Source of the DNA: a virus
Length of the DNA: 21,179 nucleotides
IMG/VR virus record: IMGVR_UViG_3300037189_005864
Location: 1 to 21,179 of that record
Direction: 5' to 3' (one strand)
The notes under the pieces were generated by a model. It worked only from the letters and a program-made list of their open reading frames with translations, ran no database searches and was not told the origin of the DNA. Below, in pieces: positions 12,648-19,873 of the stretch. Each line of letters begins with the position of its first letter. Position 1 is the first letter of the stretch. A program made the position numbers and the translations under genes.

Positions 12648-14171
12648 ATGGCGCTTAACGACATTATATTTATAAAAGGCCAAGGGGGGTTAGGAAGACC
12701 TCTTGAGGGCGAAGACTATATCTCGGGGCTATTACTATACTCTAGTACTTTGCCGTCGGGTTTTACGTCTTCAAGCCGTGTAAAATCGGTAGGGAGTTTA
12801 GCTGAGGCTGAGGCGCTAGGAATAGTAGGAGATTATAGCGACGGAACGGCTGCAATCGGGAGCTATTTAGTTTCTAATAAAGGAACGGACGGAGATACTA
12901 TTAATATATCGGTAGTAGGTATTAACGCTGTAGGAGTTGCTACTACTTACGACTTGGGTACTTATACAAAAGTTACTGCGGATAGTACTACTGCTTTAGT
13001 AGCTACTGCTATTGGTGCGGTAATTAACGCGGGAACTTATAACCACGGCTTTAGCGCTTCGGTTGGTAGTTCTACTGTTACTATTACAGCTCCTAAACGT
13101 TTTGGAACATTTTTAAATTCGGGTACTCCTATCGTTGCTACTATCGTGGGAACTATCGCGGGTACTCCTACTCAGTTTTCGGGTGGTACGGTTTCTAAGA
13201 GTGCAGTTTGGCACTATCATATAAGCGAGTTTTTTAGAGTACAATCTAAAGGCCAACTTTTTATCGGTATTTATGCCGTGCCTAGTTCTTACACTTTTAG
13301 CGAAATACAATCTATTCAAGATTACGCGCAAGGTAAGATAAGACAAATAGGTATCTTTAAAGACGCTGCTTTTTCTAGTTCGGACCTTACAGCTATTCAA
13401 GTAGTTTGTAACACTTTAGCGGGTTTACACAAACCTTTAAGCGCTATTTACGCGGGTAACATTCAAGGAACTACCGACTTAACTACTCTTACTAACTTAG
13501 CTACATTAACTGCTAATAACGTTTCGGCTGTTATCGGTCAAGACGCTGCGGGTCAAGGAAATTACTTGTATGTAACTCAAGGAAAATCTATTACTTGTCT
13601 AGGTGCTACTTTGGGAGCGGTTGCTCTTGCAAAAGTAAGCGACGACATAGCTTGGATTTCTAAATTTAATATGAGTAGCGGAACGGAGCTAGATACTATT
13701 GCTTTTGCAAATGGAACTCTAGTAAGTTCTTTAAGTCAATCTACTTTAAACACTTTAGACAATAATAGATACATTTTCTTAATTAAGTACGTAGGTATTG
13801 CGGGTAGTTACTTTAACGACTCACATTGTGCGGTAGCTGTTACTTCGGACTACGCTTATATTGAGAACAATAGAACTATTGACAAAGCTATTAGAGGTAT
13901 TTACTCTAGTTTGTTACCTAACTTAAACAGTCCTTTACAACTTAACGCTGACGGTACTTTACAAAATACTACGGTAGCTTATTTTACTAGCCAAGCGAGT
14001 GTAAACTTAGACGAAATGATTAGACAAACTGAGTTGAGCGCTTACCAAGTATTAATAGACCCTACTCAAAACGTATTAAGTACAAGTAATTTAACTGTAT
14101 CGGTTAAATTAGTACCTATCGGAGTAGCTAGACAAATAACAGTAAAAATTGGTTTCACACTTTCAATTTAA
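12648..14171 (+). CDS. Tail sheath protein
   Basis: A 507-residue contractile sheath subunit. It has an N-terminal segment (ALNDIIFIKGQGGLGRP), an early domain with a SLAEAEALG helix, and the typical sheath C-terminus after residue 430: LDEMIRQTELSAYQVLIDPTQNVLSTSNLTVSVKLVPIGVARQITVKIGFTLSI, which supplies the strands that link neighbouring subunits. Residues 83-181 form a Thr/Ala/Gly-rich beta domain inserted in the N-terminal part, likely exposed on the tail surface. Contraction of this polymer drives the tube through the host envelope, so this gene defines the phage as myovirus type. The tail-tube gene follows 6 nt later. Confidence 0.85.
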   Translation: MALNDIIFIKGQGGLGRPLEGEDYISGLLLYSSTLPSGFTSSSRVKSVGSLAEAEALGIVGDYSDGTAAIGSYLVSNKGTDGDTINISVVGINAVGVATTYDLGTYTKVTADSTTALVATAIGAVINAGTYNHGFSASVGSSTVTITAPKRFGTFLNSGTPIVATIVGTIAGTPTQFSGGTVSKSAVWHYHISEFFRVQSKGQLFIGIYAVPSSYTFSEIQSIQDYAQGKIRQIGIFKDAAFSSSDLTAIQVVCNTLAGLHKPLSAIYAGNIQGTTDLTTLTNLATLTANNVSAVIGQDAAGQGNYLYVTQGKSITCLGATLGAVALAKVSDDIAWISKFNMSSGTELDTIAFANGTLVSSLSQSTLNTLDNNRYIFLIKYVGIAGSYFNDSHCAVAVTSDYAYIENNRTIDKAIRGIYSSLLPNLNSPLQLNADGTLQNTTVAYFTSQASVNLDEMIRQTELSAYQVLIDPTQNVLSTSNLTVSVKLVPIGVARQITVKIGFTLSI

Positions 14172-14177
14172 TAAATT

Positions 14178-14603
14178 ATGCCAACACCTTTAATAAATGG
14201 TATTAACTATTCTTGGGCGAACATTACCTTAACTCTTTTTGGAGTGCCGGTAGTAGGTATTACTAAGATAGAATACAAAAGAAAACAAAAGAAAGAGAAT
14301 AACTACGGTTTTGGCTCTCAACCCGTAAGTCGTGGTTACGGAAATTACGAATACGAGGGAAGTATAGAAATTTACTTAGACGAGTGGAAGCGTATAATAG
14401 CGTCGGCTCCAAGTAATGACCCTTTACTTATTTCTCCTTTTGATATTCAAGTAACTTACTCGGGTCGTGGAATTACAGCGGACAAAGACGTACTTCGTAG
14501 CGTTGAGTTTATGGAGGATAACTTTACTGCAAACCAAGGCGATACAAAATTAATGGTAACTGTGCCTTTAATTATTGGAGCTATTGACCGTAGTAACGCT
14601 TAA
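14178..14603 (+). CDS. Tail tube protein
   Basis: A 141-residue beta-rich protein directly after the sheath gene, the expected place and size for the inner tube subunit (Mu gpM/P2 FII type). Recognisable features are a strand pair (ITLTLFGVPVVGITKIEYKRKQ), a loop with NYGFGSQPVSRGYG, a helix-strand unit (YEYEGSIEIYLDEWKRIIA), and final strands (MVTVPLIIGAI). Hexameric rings of it would stack inside the sheath along the tape measure. A candidate promoter and the frameshifted chaperone gene follow in the 29-nt gap. Confidence 0.8.
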   Translation: MPTPLINGINYSWANITLTLFGVPVVGITKIEYKRKQKKENNYGFGSQPVSRGYGNYEYEGSIEIYLDEWKRIIASAPSNDPLLISPFDIQVTYSGRGITADKDVLRSVEFMEDNFTANQGDTKLMVTVPLIIGAIDRSNA

Positions 14604-14608
14604 TTACT

Positions 14609-14616
14609 TATATTTG
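14609..14616 (+). promoter_or_regulatory. Candidate Bacteroidota -7 promoter box before tail chaperone gene
   Basis: TATATTTG matches TAnnTTTG in the 29-nt gap between the tail tube and chaperone genes, 17 nt before the ATG. A TTG at 14584-14586 lies 22 nt upstream, within the reported -33/-7 spacing range for Flavobacterium-type promoters. As the octamer is common by chance, the intergenic position is the main argument. Confidence 0.4.
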
Positions 14617-14632
14617 TCTAAAATTATTTTTT

Positions 14633-14971
14633 ATGACAAACTTAAGTAACGAAGAAATTACATTAAAAGCGGGTGAGCTTACGCAGCGTGAGGGTTGCAA
14701 AGTTCACCCGTTAGTATTTGAAGACAACGGAGTACAAGTTATAGGTTTTATTAAAGAGCCTCCTAGACACGTAAAACTGCGCGTAATGGATAAAGGACTT
14801 ACTAGCCCGGTAACTGCGGCCTCCGAAGTTTTAGACGCCTATTTGTTAAAAGACGTTAGCGACTCTAGGATATTTGACGAGAAGCCCGAGAATGATGTTT
14901 ACTATTTAGGCGCTACTATGGAAGCCTACAATATGATAACAATGGCTATTAATCAGTTTAAAAAAAAATAG
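14633..14971 (+). CDS. Tail assembly chaperone, G-like product
   Basis: A 112-residue protein between the tail tube and tape measure genes, the universal place of the G/GT (Mu gp41, P2 E/E') tail chaperones. It has an N-terminal ITLKAGELTQREG segment, a central strand region (VFEDNGVQVIGFIKEPPRHVKLRVMD), a helix (SEVLDAYLLKDV) and a C-terminal helix ending in KKK. The zero frame stops at TAG 14969-14971 immediately after a run of nine A residues. These proteins bind the tape measure and recruit tube subunits, and are absent from the virion. The short form should be made in excess over the frameshifted form. Confidence 0.8.
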   Translation: MTNLSNEEITLKAGELTQREGCKVHPLVFEDNGVQVIGFIKEPPRHVKLRVMDKGLTSPVTAASEVLDAYLLKDVSDSRIFDEKPENDVYYLGATMEAYNMITMAINQFKKK

Positions 14972-15132
14972 CTGATTTTATTATAGAGGACCACGCGGAC
15001 GAGATAACACAATGGGAGGCGTTAATACAATTTTATTTTAAAGTGGACCCCGATACTTTAGACGACGATAAATTTTCTTTGTATATCGGTCGTTTACAGT
15101 ATGCCTTAAAAAAGACCAATCAATGGCAATAA
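14633..15132 (+). CDS. Tail assembly chaperone, GT-like -1 frameshift fusion
   Basis: A -1 slip in the A run at 14960-14968 bypasses the TAG at 14969 and continues in a frame open to TAA 15130-15132. This adds 54 residues to 112, for 166 in total. The extension (starting IADFIIEDHADEITQWEALIQFYF, ending ALKKTNQWQ) is clearly protein-like. It contains no in-frame ATG, so frameshifting is the only obvious route to it. It overlaps the tape measure start by 10 nt. This is the conserved tail-chaperone G-GT arrangement of phages. Confidence 0.85.
14960..14968 (+). other. Programmed -1 frameshift site (A9)
   Basis: In the zero frame the codons are TTT AAA AAA AAA TAG. The last heptamer A AAA AAA (14962-14968) allows both P- and A-site tRNA-Lys to slip back one base, after which translation continues with ATA at 14968. 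The stop codon next to the slip may help pausing. No strong downstream hairpin is evident by eye. Confidence 0.8.
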
Positions 15133-16709
15133 ACGAAAACGTACAATATACTCTCTCTTTAAAAGATATGCTTACTCCAAGTTTAAAAACTGCGGAGGCT
15201 GAAGCTACTAAATTAGAGTCTAAAATTACTACAATGGGAGAGAAAACAAAAGGTATGTTTTCCTCTTTAAAAAGTGGTTTAGGTATGATAGGCGTAGGGT
15301 TTGCCGCGTTTAAAGGGTTGGAATTAATACACGAGGGAGTTGAAGCGGTCCACAAATTACACGAAGCTGAAGCTCAAGTAAAAGCGGGCCTAGAAAGTAC
15401 GGGCCACGCTGCGGGGTTATCTTATGAGAACTTGGAGGAAATGGCTAAAAATTTTTCGTCTAAGTTTAAATATAGCCGTACTGAAATTACGGATATGCAA
15501 AGTGTTTTATTAACGTTTCCTAGTGTAACTAAAGACACTTTTGAAAGTGCTAGTACTGCTATTTTCAATATGGCTACTCGTATGGGTAGCGACGTTAAAG
15601 GAACTACCGTACAAATAGGCAAGGCCTTACAAGACCCTATTCACGGGATAACTGCTCTTAAAAGAGTCGGGGTTAATTTTAGCGAAAGTCAAAAAGAGGT
15701 TATAAAAAGCTTAGTAGATACCGGGCAAACGGCTAAAGCCCAAGCTTTAATCTTAAACGAGTTAAATACTGAGTTTGGAGGTAGTGCGGCTGCTGCTGCG
15801 GCTGCTGACCCTTTATTTAAGTATAATAAAGCTATGGGTTCAATGAAAATGGCTTTAGGAGAGGCGGCTGTAGGCGCTCAAGAGATTTTAGCGCCCGCTT
15901 TAATGTATTTAGGTAATGCTGTTAAAATTGTAGCCAATGGCATAAAATCTATTATAGGTTGGTTAAAAGAAAACGAAGACGTAGTAAAAGCTTTTGCTAT
16001 TACTTTAGGAATAGGGGCGGTAGCTTATGGAGTTTATTTAGCTATTACAAATGCTTCGGCTATAGCTACCTCAGTAATGACTGCGGCCCAATGGGCTTTA
16101 AATGCGGCTATGAGTGCTAACCCTATAGGTATAGTTATAGTAGCTTTAGCGGGGCTTGTTGCGGGTATTGTTTACGCTTGGGAACATTTTGTAAAGTTTA
16201 GAGCCGTTATTATGGGAGTTTGGGAGGTTATCAAAGAGGGAATAAGTACCGTTATAACTCATTTTAAGGCTCTTTGGGACGTTATTAGTGGAGTATTTAC
16301 TTTAGATATGTCTAAGGTAAAAAAAGGCTTTTCGGCTGAGTTTGATAACATTAAAAACGCGGGGACTAGATTAGCGGGAGCTTTTAATAAAGGTTACGAC
16401 GAGGAAATGGCTAAAGGCGAAAAAACAACTAAAAAAGGTCCGGCTATTGGAGGCGCGGGAGCTATGGCTACGCCAAAAATGGCGGGAGAAGCGGGAGAAG
16501 TAGGAGCGGGCAAAGCTAAAAAAGATATATCTCCTAAAGGTGCTACGGGGACTAAGTCAACTACTATTAACATATCAATAGGCAAATTAATTGAGGAGTT
16601 TAAAGTACAAACAAGTACAATGGGCGAGGGTGCGGGTAAGGTTAAAGAGTTAGTAGCTCAAGCTTTGCTAGGTGCTGTAAATGATAGCCAAGTAGTAGCG
16701 GGAATTTAA
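15123..16709 (+). CDS. Tail tape measure protein
   Basis: A 528-residue protein in the tape-measure position after the G/GT chaperones. Residues 8-45 and 60-110 are predicted helical, with alternating Glu/Lys. Two hydrophobic stretches sit at about 290-308 (FAITLGIGAVAYGVYLAIT) and 328-353 (SANPIGIVIVALAGLVAGIVYAW), the NPIG-type segment very common in tape measures. The C-terminal 100 residues are Gly/Ala/Lys-rich, then end in a helix. At about 1.5 angstrom per residue this predicts a rather short tail of roughly 75-80 nm (inference). Its ATG lies inside the end of the -1 frame chaperone extension. Confidence 0.85.
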   Translation: MAINENVQYTLSLKDMLTPSLKTAEAEATKLESKITTMGEKTKGMFSSLKSGLGMIGVGFAAFKGLELIHEGVEAVHKLHEAEAQVKAGLESTGHAAGLSYENLEEMAKNFSSKFKYSRTEITDMQSVLLTFPSVTKDTFESASTAIFNMATRMGSDVKGTTVQIGKALQDPIHGITALKRVGVNFSESQKEVIKSLVDTGQTAKAQALILNELNTEFGGSAAAAAAADPLFKYNKAMGSMKMALGEAAVGAQEILAPALMYLGNAVKIVANGIKSIIGWLKENEDVVKAFAITLGIGAVAYGVYLAITNASAIATSVMTAAQWALNAAMSANPIGIVIVALAGLVAGIVYAWEHFVKFRAVIMGVWEVIKEGISTVITHFKALWDVISGVFTLDMSKVKKGFSAEFDNIKNAGTRLAGAFNKGYDEEMAKGEKTTKKGPAIGGAGAMATPKMAGEAGEVGAGKAKKDISPKGATGTKSTTINISIGKLIEEFKVQTSTMGEGAGKVKELVAQALLGAVNDSQVVAGI

Positions 16710-16719
16710 AAATAAAATT

Positions 16720-17361
16720 ATGAGTAACTTTCCTACGATAAAAATAAATAACAATACCGGGGCTTTAAAAAAGATTTTTAATTTATCAAACGTACACATA
16801 CCCGACGCTAGAAACAACCCTTATATAAAAGATAAGTTAAGCGCGGGTTATGTAGCTCCCGACGAAGCTTTAAAAACTTCTACAAAAGACTATCTAGGTA
16901 ATTTACTAGGTACTCCCGTTTTTGCTGACGTAACCTTACAAGGAGGCTCTTATACTGATAATATAACGGGTAAGACAATTACTTACCCCGAAATTAAATT
17001 AGCTACCGTATTACTTACGGTTGACTTTACGGCTAGAATAGTTAAGACTGAGATACAAGGACGCGACGGAACGGTAAAAGAGTACATAGGTCAAGACGAC
17101 GCTAAAGTAACTATCCAAGGTATAATAACCGGGACTAACGGACATTATCCCGCTTACGAAGTAGGGCAATTAAATTTGTGGGCTAAAGCTCCCGTAACTA
17201 AAGGGGCGACAAGTACTTTTTTACAAAACTTGGGAGTAGATAACTTAGTAGTAGAGTCTTTTAGTTTGCCACAAATTGCGGGCGGTTATTCTTATCAAAC
17301 ATTTTCAATAAATTGTATTAGTGATTTACCCGTAGAGTTAAAAATAGTTAACAATGCTTAG
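16720..17361 (+). CDS. DUF6046-like baseplate/tail protein
   Basis: A 213-residue protein directly after the tape measure, where Mu has gp43 (N). It looks like the DUF6046 family of Bacteroidota phages, known only as phage-associated. The central region (TVLLTVDFTARIVKTEIQGRDGTVKEYIGQDDAKVTIQG) and YPAYEVGQLNLW resemble the strand-rich fold of baseplate-hub adaptor proteins in contractile systems, which connect tube end, tape measure and hub. Its 3' end overlaps the hub gene by 8 nt. The function is inferred from gene order; the family call is from recognition. Confidence 0.65.
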   Translation: MSNFPTIKINNNTGALKKIFNLSNVHIPDARNNPYIKDKLSAGYVAPDEALKTSTKDYLGNLLGTPVFADVTLQGGSYTDNITGKTITYPEIKLATVLLTVDFTARIVKTEIQGRDGTVKEYIGQDDAKVTIQGIITGTNGHYPAYEVGQLNLWAKAPVTKGATSTFLQNLGVDNLVVESFSLPQIAGGYSYQTFSINCISDLPVELKIVNNA

Positions 17362-18520
17362 ATGTATTACGGATATATACATAAAACAACAAGGACCGGG
17401 GCGAAATAAAACTTTTTATTTTGACTTTTGTAATGAGTTTACGGCCTCAGACACTTGGGTAGATTTTACTAATCAAGCTACTTTAAAGTTTCCTAAAAAC
17501 ATTTACGTAAGGGACGAGAATAATAAGTTATTAAGCTTAAAGGATAAAAACGCGGGAGGCTTTGACTCTAATAACCCTTTATTTTTAAAAGGAGATATAA
17601 TTACTATAAACTTTGGCTATTATTCTTACGATAAACTAGGTAACGAGTTTAAAATACTACCTAAAATACCCGCTTTTGAGGGCTTTATTACTGAGGTTAT
17701 TAGTAAAATACCTATAGAGTTTAAGTGTGAAGACAATATGTATAAGCTTAAACAAATAGCCGCGCCTAATAAAACTTATCCCGCTTCTATGACGTGGGAG
17801 AACGTTTTAAGGGAATTATTAAAGGGTACGGGTTTTACTGTTAATGCTTTGACTTCTACTAAACTAGGGGAAATAACTATACAAAATGAAACCGTAGCCC
17901 AAGTATTAGAAAGGGTAAGAAAAGACTATCATTTAGAAAGTTATTTTAGGGGTACGGAATTAAGGACCGGGGCAAAGGTTTACATAGATAGCGAAGCTGT
18001 AGACAATACTTTTCAGTTTCAAAATAACATTATAAGCGACGACTTAAAATATAGCCGTAAGGACGACGTAATACTTAGCGCGGTTTGTTACTCAATAAAC
18101 AAAAATGAAGTTTCGGAAACTACCAAAACGGGCAAGACAAAAACAAAACAAGAGAGAGTAGAGATTTTAGTATATTGGGATAAGGCTTTAAAACAGTTTA
18201 AATATCAAAAGAAAGAGAAAGGGAAAGAATATCCAACAAACGTAGAGGGCGAAAGAAAGACCCTTTATTTTTGGGATATACAAAGTACTGAGGAGCTATT
18301 TAATAAGGGCGTAGACGAGCTTAAAAAGTTTTACTATACGGGTTTTAAGGGTAAGTTTACAACCTTTGGGACTCCGTTTGTAAAAATGGGCGACAATGTT
18401 ACATTAATAGATAACATTTTACCCGAAAGAAACGGAAAATATAAAGTAAAAGGAGTAAATTACAGCGGAGGAGTTGGAGGGCATAGACAAGAGATTATTT
18501 TAGACTATAAAATATCGTAA
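17354..18520 (+). CDS. Baseplate hub protein (Mu gp44 / gpD-like)
   Basis: A 388-residue protein in the hub position, between the DUF6046-like protein and the spike. The first 130 residues are a beta domain (FYFDFCNEFTAS, LKGDIITINFGYY). They are followed by WENVLRELLKGTGFTV and VAQVLERVRKDYHLESYF, both helical segments typical of the gp27/Late-control-D fold, then a second beta domain ending in FVKMGDNVTLIDN, YKVKGVNYSGG. Hubs of this family form a trimer on which tube and spike are mounted. A Lys-rich insert (residues about 252-295) has low complexity. The next ATG overlaps its stop by one base. Confidence 0.75.
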   Translation: MLRCITDIYIKQQGPGRNKTFYFDFCNEFTASDTWVDFTNQATLKFPKNIYVRDENNKLLSLKDKNAGGFDSNNPLFLKGDIITINFGYYSYDKLGNEFKILPKIPAFEGFITEVISKIPIEFKCEDNMYKLKQIAAPNKTYPASMTWENVLRELLKGTGFTVNALTSTKLGEITIQNETVAQVLERVRKDYHLESYFRGTELRTGAKVYIDSEAVDNTFQFQNNIISDDLKYSRKDDVILSAVCYSINKNEVSETTKTGKTKTKQERVEILVYWDKALKQFKYQKKEKGKEYPTNVEGERKTLYFWDIQSTEELFNKGVDELKKFYYTGFKGKFTTFGTPFVKMGDNVTLIDNILPERNGKYKVKGVNYSGGVGGHRQEIILDYKIS

Positions 18521-19023
18521 TGAACGAAAGTTTTGATAGGAGTATAAAGACGGCTATGCAAAAAATGACGGGGACGTATAATATAGATACTGTTTATCTA
18601 GTTACGGCCAACGTTATTAGTGTGGACGAAAATGCGGGTACTTGTAGCGTAGAAACTATAAGCGGTAACGCCTCAGTAAATTTAACAAACGTTGAACTAC
18701 AAACCGTGATAAGCGACGGCCTTTTAATTGTGCCTAGGGTAGATAGTGAGGTAAAAGTTATATACTCAAAATATACTACTCCGTTTATTGTGCAATACTC
18801 GGAAATAGAAAAAATGTACCTCTCGGCTGACTTGGTACAATTTGACGACGGAAGTAAAGGAGGGTTAGTTAAGGTTATAGATTTAACCTCTAAGTTAAAC
18901 GCTATAGAGAACAAAATAAACAATATAATAACTTGGGGGGCTACTGTTACACCTCCTTTAATTACAACCCCTTTAATGCCAACGCAAAGGGCTGATATTG
19001 AAAACACAAACATAACTCAATGA
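18520..19023 (+). CDS. Baseplate spike protein (Mu gp45 / gpV-like)
   Basis: A 167-residue protein following the hub gene. Residues 24-95 read as an OB-fold-like beta barrel (LVTANVISVDENAGTCSVETI, LIVPRVDSEVKVIY), as in contractile-tail spikes. A short segment (DDGSKGGLVKVIDLTSKLNAIENKINNI) forms a helix after the barrel, and the Thr/Pro-rich end lacks the HxH iron-binding tip seen in some spikes. The protein should form the trimeric membrane-piercing tip, perhaps with a separate tip protein. The C-terminus overlaps the next gene by 4 nt (ATGA). Confidence 0.7.
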   Translation: MNESFDRSIKTAMQKMTGTYNIDTVYLVTANVISVDENAGTCSVETISGNASVNLTNVELQTVISDGLLIVPRVDSEVKVIYSKYTTPFIVQYSEIEKMYLSADLVQFDDGSKGGLVKVIDLTSKLNAIENKINNIITWGATVTPPLITTPLMPTQRADIENTNITQ

Positions 19024-19322
19024 GAAACGACTTAGGACTAAATAATAACGACATAGTAATACAAAACGGAGATTTTGTGATAGCGGAGAGCGACACTCAG
19101 CATATTGTAGATACTATTAACGCTTTCCCGGGGTGGTGGAAAGAAAACCCTTTAGACGGCGTAGGAATTATGAGTTATACAAAAAGCCCCGCTAACATTC
19201 AAGAGATTAACCGAAAAGTAAGAATAGAACTACAAGCGGACGGATATTTAGCGAAAGCTCCTTTAGTTACTTTGTCTTCGTCGGGCGAATTATTTATTAA
19301 CCCTAACGCTGAAATAATATGA
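19020..19322 (+). CDS. gp25-like baseplate wedge protein (Mu gp46-like)
   Basis: A 100-residue protein with the short gp25-like layout: an N-terminal strand pair (DIVIQNGDFVIAESD), a helix with QHIVDTINAFPGWWKENPLDGVGI, then NIQEINRKVRIELQADG and a closing strand pair. The segment 'dtq.i...l...pG.w...P..GvG' is the recognisable core of this family. In contractile tails gp25-like subunits link sheath to wedge and trigger contraction. Overlaps of 4 nt on both sides (ATGA) suggest coupled translation with spike and LysM-like genes. Confidence 0.75.
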   Translation: MRNDLGLNNNDIVIQNGDFVIAESDTQHIVDTINAFPGWWKENPLDGVGIMSYTKSPANIQEINRKVRIELQADGYLAKAPLVTLSSSGELFINPNAEII

Positions 19323-19873
19323 GAACTTACAAAGCAATAAGCGGGCAAACCTTAGCCGATATATGCATGAATACTTACGGCTCTATGGACTATTTTTATA
19401 CATTACTACAAGACTCGGGAGTAGCTAACGCGGACCAAATGCCGTACACGGGTCAAGAGTTTACTTATAACGAAACTTTAATAGTAGATAGCTCGGTAAA
19501 TAAAACGACTACTTTAAATAACATTCGTTACGCTACAGCTTTTAGTAACAACGGAAATACTTATTATGTAACCCAAGGCGGACCAAGTAATATAATAAAT
19601 AATAACCCCCCGTTTGTGCCGCCTCCAACAAATATATCTATGTATCAAAAAACTTCGGCTAGTGAATATACTAGCGCCTCAAATAGCGGAGAAACTATTA
19701 TAACTTTGCCTAGCTTGGCGGGTAAAGATTTTATACAAGTAGAAAAAAATATCCAAGTATTAGAAACTTCTCAGTACCAATGGAATAAAAATACCTTTAC
19801 TTTAACTTTAGCCGAGCCTATTTATAAGGACGAAAAATTATTTATTTTAGTAACCGAAATGATAACAGTATAA
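19319..19873 (+). CDS. LysM-like baseplate protein with C-terminal beta domain
   Basis: A 184-residue protein. Residues 1-56 resemble a LysM or tail-X type module: YKAISGQTLADICMNTYG, a helix, GQEFTYNETLIV. Such modules occur on baseplate hub proteins (P2 gpX, T4 gp53 type) that bind peptidoglycan or the hub. The middle (residues 60-110) is Asn/Pro-rich and flexible (NNNPPFVPPPTN); the end is a separate beta domain (FIQVEKNIQVLETSQYQWNKNTFTLTLAEPI, KLFILVTEM) as found on tail appendages. It probably sits between the wedge and the large fibre encoded next, whose ATG overlaps its stop by one base. Confidence 0.65.
   Translation: MRTYKAISGQTLADICMNTYGSMDYFYTLLQDSGVANADQMPYTGQEFTYNETLIVDSSVNKTTTLNNIRYATAFSNNGNTYYVTQGGPSNIINNNPPFVPPPTNISMYQKTSASEYTSASNSGETIITLPSLAGKDFIQVEKNIQVLETSQYQWNKNTFTLTLAEPIYKDEKLFILVTEMITV

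Noticed and set aside
18594-19013. Minus-strand ORF of 139 codons opposite the spike gene
   Set aside because: It lies wholly within a well-supported spike gene in a unidirectional operon; its sequence shows no domain and arises from the low stop density opposite this codon use.
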